DNA from: Muricoccus nepalensis
Lineage (GTDB): Bacteria > Pseudomonadota > Alphaproteobacteria > Acetobacterales > Acetobacteraceae
Length of the DNA stretch: 64,000 bases
Assembly: GCF_006438825.1 (NCBI RefSeq)
Contig: NZ_RCZP01000014.1
Span: forward strand, 1-64,000
Direction: 5' to 3'
The position numbers were made by a program, and so were the translations under genes. Shown here one piece after another: positions 59,831-64,000 of the stretch; the stretch's first letter is position 1, and the number at the start of each line of letters is the position of its first letter. The notes under the pieces were generated by a model, which saw only the letters and a list, made by a program, of their open reading frames with translations, was not told the origin of the DNA and ran no database searches.

Positions 59831-60572
59831 CTTGCGGCGGCTCCTCCTCGCGGGAATGGCCGCGCTGATCGCCCTGCCGGCGGCGGCGGGGACCTGCCGC
59901 GGCACCCTCTACCTCACCATCGACACCGGCTGGTCGCGCGAGGCGGAGGAGATCGCCGCCATCCTCCGCCGCCGCCACGTCCGCGCCACCCTCTTCGTGG
60001 CCGACGAGCCGACGGCCCGCGGCGACCGCACCCTCTCCCCGGCCTGGGCGCCCTTCTGGCGGGCGCGGGCGGCGGAGGGCCATGTCTTCGCGAGCCACAC
60101 CTGGCGCCACTGGTACTTCGCGGGCGACCCCGCCCCAGGCCGCACCCGCTACGCCTCCCGCGGGGGGGAGGGGGCGGAGGTGCTGGACAACGCCGCCCTC
60201 TGCGCCGAGCTGGAGCGGCCGGTCCAGGCGCTGCGCGCCATGGTGCCGGAGGCGACCGTGCTGCCGCTCTGGCGCGCCCCGGGCGGGCGCACCACGCCGG
60301 GCGCCATCGCCATGGCCCGGCAATGCGGGCTGACCCACCAGGGCTGGACCGCCAACGGCTTCCTCGGCGACGAGCTGGACGCCTCCACCCACCCAAACCG
60401 GGCGCTGCTCGACCGCAACCTCGCCAGGATCCGCGACGGGGAGGTCCTGATCATGCACTGGGGCGTCCGCAGCCGCCGCGAGCCCTTCGCCGGCATCCTC
60501 GAGCCCCTGATCGCGGGCCTGCAGGAGCGCGGCTTCTGCTTCGCCACCCTTCCGGCCGAGGGCCGCCGCTGA
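59811..60572 (+). CDS. Polysaccharide deacetylase family protein, exported, altered metal site
   Basis: A 253-residue protein. ATG 59811 lies inside the preceding gene, and the signal peptide follows (LLLAGMAALIALPAAAG). The NodB-fold first motif reads LYLTIDTGWS: the catalytic-base Asp38 is kept, but the second Asp (normally TFDDG, a metal ligand) is Thr39. The second motif FASHTWRHW keeps both His ligands. ATVLPLWRAPGGR and MHWGVRSRRE correspond to later motifs. It may still bind a metal with a changed ligand set, or act on a different substrate. It is co-translated with the fatty-acid hydroxylase gene next to it. Confidence 0.82.
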   Translation: MRRPRASLRRLLLAGMAALIALPAAAGTCRGTLYLTIDTGWSREAEEIAAILRRRHVRATLFVADEPTARGDRTLSPAWAPFWRARAAEGHVFASHTWRHWYFAGDPAPGRTRYASRGGEGAEVLDNAALCAELERPVQALRAMVPEATVLPLWRAPGGRTTPGAIAMARQCGLTHQGWTANGFLGDELDASTHPNRALLDRNLARIRDGEVLIMHWGVRSRREPFAGILEPLIAGLQERGFCFATLPAEGRR

Positions 60573-61528
60573 TGCTCGACGCCGCGACCCGGCTCTACGA
60601 CTCCTTCACGAGCTGGCTCTTCCAGTCGGCCGTCCAGCCCGCGCTCTACGCGCTCGGCATGATGGAATGGGCGGAGGACGCCTTCTCCTGGATGGACTTC
60701 TTCGTCTTCGGCTTCGTGCAGGTGCTGGTCGTCTACGCCGTCTGCCGCCCGCTCGAGGCCTGGCGGCCGGTGGAGCGCTGGGAGGACCGGCGCGTGGTGG
60801 GGACCGACATCGCCTACACGCTCCTCTCCCGCCTCGGCGTGCTGCCGCTGATGGCCTTCGTCATCCTCGCGGGCGTGCAGGCGCAGGTCGCGGGCCTTGT
60901 CGCCGATCTCGGCTGGGTCGCGCCCAATCTCGAGACGCTGGTGCCGGCGCTGGAGAGCCGGCCGCTCGCCGCCTTCCTCGTCTACATCCTCGTCCTCGAC
61001 TTCGGCGAGTACTGGCGCCACCGGCTGCAGCACCGGCTCCCCTGGTGGTGGGCGCTCCACTCCATCCACCATGCCCAGGAGAAGATGACCTTCTGGACGG
61101 ACGATCGGAACCACGTCATCGACGACATGATCGCGGCGCTGTGGTTCGGCGGCCTCGCGCTGCTCATCGGCGTGCCGCCCGGGCAGTTCCCGCTCATCGT
61201 CCTCGTCCTGCGCGTGGCCGAGAGCCTGTCCCACGCGAACGTCCGCCTCTCCTTCGGGCGCGTGGGCGAGCGGCTCCTCGTCTCGCCCCGCTTCCACCGC
61301 CTGCACCACGGCGTCCTCTCGGCCGGGGAGGAGGGGCGCAACTTCGCGGTCCTCTTCCCCCTCTGGGACATGGTCTTCCGCACCGGCGACTTCCGCCGCG
61401 ACGTCTTCCCCCGGACCGGCGACCCCGAGGCGCCGGCGGAGCTCGTCCGGGGCGGCTGGTGGCGCCAGCAGGTGGCGGGCACGCGGCGCTTCTGGCGCGC
61501 CCTGCGCGGGGCCCCCGCGGGCAACTGA
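60572..61528 (+). CDS. Sterol desaturase/fatty acid hydroxylase family protein
   Basis: A 318-residue membrane protein whose ATG shares a base with the deacetylase stop. Several membrane helices. The diiron His clusters are complete: DFGEYWRHRLQH (HxxxH), WALHSIHHAQE (HxxHH) and FHRLHHG. The family hydroxylates or desaturates lipid substrates such as fatty acids, sterols, carotenoids or hopanoid/ornithine lipids. With the deacetylase and propeller genes it suggests envelope lipid or glycan modification. The C-terminus (RRDVFPRTGDPEAP) is typical. Confidence 0.9.
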   Translation: MLDAATRLYDSFTSWLFQSAVQPALYALGMMEWAEDAFSWMDFFVFGFVQVLVVYAVCRPLEAWRPVERWEDRRVVGTDIAYTLLSRLGVLPLMAFVILAGVQAQVAGLVADLGWVAPNLETLVPALESRPLAAFLVYILVLDFGEYWRHRLQHRLPWWWALHSIHHAQEKMTFWTDDRNHVIDDMIAALWFGGLALLIGVPPGQFPLIVLVLRVAESLSHANVRLSFGRVGERLLVSPRFHRLHHGVLSAGEEGRNFAVLFPLWDMVFRTGDFRRDVFPRTGDPEAPAELVRGGWWRQQVAGTRRFWRALRGAPAGN

Positions 61529-61671
61529 CGCCGCCGCCGGCCGCCGTTGCGGCCGATGGAACCATTTCCCGGCTTCGCGGTTCTGAGGACGTGGCCGGCG
61601 GGGCGTCGTCCCCCCGGCAAGCGTCCGTCGCGCCTCGCGCGGGACCGGCCGATCACGGGGAGACTGGGCGA

Positions 61672-62544
61672 ATGAGCGATCTGTCGAGAGACGGTCTGGC
61701 CACGGACCACGCCGGGCAGCGACCCCTGCAAGAGGCGCGTGACGACCTCCGCGCCGCGGCCTCGGAGGCCGGCGCCAAGGCCGCCGAGGCGAAGGACGAG
61801 CTGGGCCGCCAGGCGGGCTCCGTCCTCGACGAGGCCAAGGCCCAGGGGGCGGACATCGCCGACGCCGCCCGCGGGCGCGCCGAGGACCTCGCCGAGCAGG
61901 GCAAGGCGATCGGGGCCGAGCGCGCGCAGGGCCTCGCCCAGGCCGTGCGCCACGTCGCGGACGACCTCGAGGGTTCCTCCCCGGAGATCGCCCGCCACGT
62001 CCGCGCCGCCGCGGAGTCGGTCGAGGGCGTCTCGGCCGCGCTGCGCGAGCGGAGCGTGGGCGACCTGATCAACGAGATCGGCGGCTTCGCGCGCCGCCAG
62101 CCCGGCGCCTTCTTCGGGGCCGCCCTCGTCGCCGGCTTCGCCATCTCGCGCTTCGCCAAGAGCTCGGCGGAGGCGTCACCCGCCGGTGCCGGCCAGGACA
62201 CGGCGGCGCGCGGGACGCTCCCCGGCACGGGCCGCATGACCCTTCCGGACGTGAACCCCCACCATCCCGCGGTCGCGGACAACGGCCCTAGCCACACCAC
62301 GGCCAGTGGCGCGCCGGGCTGGGTGCCCGAGGTCGGCGCCGCCATCACGGCGTCCCACCGCAGCCACCCCGCCACCATAGCGGCGGCCAGCCTCGGCGGC
62401 GCCGTCGCGCACCGGGCGGGCGACGCGCAGCCGGGCTCCATGCCGGTCGATCCCTCCGCCGGCCCGGAGGTCGCGACCATCCCGCCGGTGCCCGACAACG
62501 CCTCCACGGTCTCCGCGGGCACCGAGACGGGGAGGACCGCGTGA
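61672..62544 (+). CDS. YqjD/ElaB-like (DUF883-type) membrane-anchored helical protein
   Basis: A 290-residue protein. ATG 61672 follows GGGGAGA. Residues about 20-150 are an Ala/Glu/Lys-rich helix (AREDLRAAASEAGAKAAEAKDELG-like repeats), followed by GGFARRQPGAFFGAALVAGFAISRFAK, the arginine-flanked membrane helix of YqjD-type proteins. The C-terminal 110 residues are a disordered Pro/His/Thr-rich extension, not found in E. coli YqjD. YqjD-type proteins associate with membranes and ribosomes in stationary phase. First gene of the three-gene module. The 143 bp upstream hold no gene and probably contain its promoter. Confidence 0.78.
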   Translation: MSDLSRDGLATDHAGQRPLQEARDDLRAAASEAGAKAAEAKDELGRQAGSVLDEAKAQGADIADAARGRAEDLAEQGKAIGAERAQGLAQAVRHVADDLEGSSPEIARHVRAAAESVEGVSAALRERSVGDLINEIGGFARRQPGAFFGAALVAGFAISRFAKSSAEASPAGAGQDTAARGTLPGTGRMTLPDVNPHHPAVADNGPSHTTASGAPGWVPEVGAAITASHRSHPATIAAASLGGAVAHRAGDAQPGSMPVDPSAGPEVATIPPVPDNASTVSAGTETGRTA

Positions 62545-62933
62545 TGTCCGACGTCAACCGCTCGGTCCCCGACCTGCTCGGGGACCTCGTCCAGCAGACC
62601 ACCACCCTCGTCCGCAAGGAGGTCCAGCTCGCCCGCGCGGAGATGAGCGAGAAGGTGACCAAGGCCGGGGCCGCGGCCGGCGGCATTGCGGTCGGCGGCG
62701 TGCTGCTCCTCGCCTCCCTCGTCATCCTGCTCGAGGCGGTGGTCGCCTTCCTTGTCACCCTTGGGCTCTCGGCCCCGGTGGCGGGCCTCATCGTCGCCGT
62801 GGTGGTGGCGCTGATCGGCTACATCATGCTGCAGAGCGGGCTGAAGGCCCTGAAGGCCGGGAACCTGACTCCCGAGCGGACGGTCCACCAGCTCTCGCGC
62901 GACGCGGCGGCGGCGAAGGAGACGGTGCGGTGA
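62544..62933 (+). CDS. YqjE-like phage-holin-superfamily membrane protein
   Basis: A 129-residue protein. ATG 62544 shares a base with the previous stop (GTG 62541 is an alternative). SVPDLLGDLVQQTTTLVRKEVQLARAEMSEKV is the conserved N-terminal helix. Two membrane segments follow (GGIAVGGVLLLASLVILLEAVVAFLVTLG and AGLIVAVVVALIGYIML). This is the YqjE/DUF1469 family, regularly encoded with YqjD- and DUF3618-type genes; role unknown. Overlaps the next gene by 4 bp. Confidence 0.88.
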   Translation: MSDVNRSVPDLLGDLVQQTTTLVRKEVQLARAEMSEKVTKAGAAAGGIAVGGVLLLASLVILLEAVVAFLVTLGLSAPVAGLIVAVVVALIGYIMLQSGLKALKAGNLTPERTVHQLSRDAAAAKETVR

Positions 62934-64000
62934 GCGGCACGGACAAGAGCATGGACAAGAGCATGGATCCCGGCAGCAAGTCGGCCAGCGAGATCGAGAG
63001 CGAGGTCGAGCAGACCCGCGCCCGGGTGACCGAGACCATAGAGGCGCTGCGCGACCGGATGTCGCCGGGCCAGATGGTGGACCAGCTCGTGGACTACGCC
63101 CGCGGCTCGGGCGGCGCGGACTTCATGCGGAACTTCGGCACCTCCGTGCGGGACAACCCCCTGCCGGTGGCGCTGGTCGGTCTCGGCGTGGGCTGGCTGC
63201 TCCTCGGCGGCGACCGGAAGTCCTCCCCCGGCCGGGGAGAGATGCTCGCCCTGCCGCCGCCCGTGGCCGGCGACCCGCGCGCGGCCCGCTTCACGGACTA
63301 TCCCGCCGCCGAAGACGCGGCCGCCGCGGACTACGGGGCCGGAGCCGGGGCCCCGCGGGCCAGCAGCCGGGCGCGGGTCTCGGGCCTGGCGGAAGGCGCG
63401 CGCGAGGGCATGGCCTCCCTCGGCGACACGGCCGGCGACCTGGCCGACCGGGCGCGCGACGCCGCCTCCCGCGCGGCGGAGGCGGTCTCCAGCGCCGCCT
63501 CGGGCGCGGCCGACGCCGCCTCGCGCCTCGCGGGCGGGGTCTCGGACGCCGCCTCGAGCGCCGCGGGCACGGCGGACCATCTTCTCCACCGCGCCCGCGA
63601 CACGGCGGGCCGCGCGGCGGAGACGGGCTCCGCCGGAACGGAGGCCCTGGCCTCCTCGGCCCGCCGCGGCTGGAGCCGCATGGCCGAGGAGCAGCCCCTG
63701 CTGCTCGGCGCCCTCGGCCTCGCGATCGGCGCCGCCCTGGGCGCGGTCCTGCCGCGCACGCGGACCGAGGACGAGCTGATGGGCCGGACGAGCGACGAGT
63801 TGACCGACCGCGCCGGCACCCTGGCCCAGCAGGGCCTGGAGCGGGCGGCGGAGGTGGCCGGCCAGGGGATCGGCCGGGCGCAGGCGGTCGCGGCCGATAC
63901 CTACGCCATCTCGAAGGAGAAGCTGAGCAAGGACGGGCTGACGGCGGATTCCGTGGGCGACGTGATCGGCACCGCCGCCGGCCGCGCGGCGGAGGCGGCC
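62930..64000 (+). CDS. DUF3618 family protein (runs off window)
   Basis: GTG 62930 overlaps the previous stop. At least 357 codons, open at the window edge. Residues about 20-60 (SASEIESEVEQTRARVTETIEALRDRMSPGQMVDQLVDYAR) are the DUF3618 hallmark. A first membrane helix follows (VALVGLGVGWLLLG) and a second near residue 260 (LLLGALGLAIGAALGAVLP). Between and after them is a long Ala-rich helix with many GxAxxA and AAEA repeats. It is the third member of the envelope module with the YqjD- and YqjE-like proteins. The C-terminus is not visible. Confidence 0.85.
   Translation, partial: MSGTDKSMDKSMDPGSKSASEIESEVEQTRARVTETIEALRDRMSPGQMVDQLVDYARGSGGADFMRNFGTSVRDNPLPVALVGLGVGWLLLGGDRKSSPGRGEMLALPPPVAGDPRAARFTDYPAAEDAAAADYGAGAGAPRASSRARVSGLAEGAREGMASLGDTAGDLADRARDAASRAAEAVSSAASGAADAASRLAGGVSDAASSAAGTADHLLHRARDTAGRAAETGSAGTEALASSARRGWSRMAEEQPLLLGALGLAIGAALGAVLPRTRTEDELMGRTSDELTDRAGTLAQQGLERAAEVAGQGIGRAQAVAADTYAISKEKLSKDGLTADSVGDVIGTAAGRAAEAA

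Overview
The window reads as a piece of chromosome (or large replicon) from a very GC-rich alphaproteobacterium. Genes are packed with many 4-bp ATGA/GTGA stop-start overlaps and strong GGAGG-type ribosome binding sites. There are four Bug/TctC-type solute-binding proteins, many acyl-CoA and FAD enzymes, and antisense frames kept open by GC bias. This style is typical of Acetobacterales such as Roseomonas and relatives. That placement is inferred from gene content; no rRNA or complete tRNA is present to confirm it.

Layout. (1) 1-9,240 is a scarred accessory strip. It holds three broken insertion sequences (IS5 at 1-762, IS3 at 2427-3006, IS5 at 7789-8460), an IS-truncated membrane protein, a doubly truncated gluconolactonase, and the 3' part of a tRNA-Lys gene. 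Between them are intact genes for a secreted esterase, an XRE-cupin regulator and an amidase/peptide-binding-protein pair. (2) 9,238-20,330 is a LysR regulator divergent from an 11-gene operon. The operon has a complete polyamine-type ABC importer, two DAO-family FAD oxidases, a 2Fe-2S/FAD-NAD pair of the HcnA/HcnB or opine-oxidase kind, a miniature FAD protein, a serine beta-lactamase-fold hydrolase and RidA. It ends at an 11-bp perfect hairpin. It looks like uptake and oxidative deamination of an unknown amine, opine or imino acid, with RidA removing the imine. (3) 20,600-28,350 (minus) is an acyl-CoA catabolic block: two acyl-CoA dehydrogenases, two type III CoA-transferases, an enoyl-CoA hydratase, a carboxymuconolactone decarboxylase-like protein, a GST and a Bug protein whose signal peptide carries an in-frame TAG. 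Divergent from it (28,550-31,357) is a Bug protein with an aconitase-superfamily large/small pair that keeps the 4Fe-4S cysteines but has lost the usual substrate-binding motifs. (4) 31,359-43,434 is mixed: flavin reductase, epoxide hydrolase, decayed IS5, a beta-helix/carbohydrate-binding/RTX protein, DUF427, a LysR/PACE efflux pair, and LysR plus SDR. (5) 43,459-46,084 (minus) is a compact curli locus, csgF-csgG-curlin-curlin, without csgE, csgC or csgD. (6) 46,200-64,000 starts with a second IS3 remnant. It then has small unknown genes and a short sugar-transferase-like gene. Next come two permease-less solute-binding proteins followed by a hybrid histidine kinase. After that are a dipeptidase, a beta-lactamase-fold hydrolase, msrA-msrB, a beta-propeller/deacetylase/fatty-acid-hydroxylase operon, and a YqjD/YqjE-like envelope module running off the right edge.

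The most notable items are the divergent aconitase-like pair, the 11-gene oxidase operon with its miniature FAD subunit, the orphan binding-protein plus hybrid-kinase trio, the minimal curli locus, and the tRNA-Lys scar with several transposon remnants at the left end. All functional assignments come from reading translated sequence; no database search was run.
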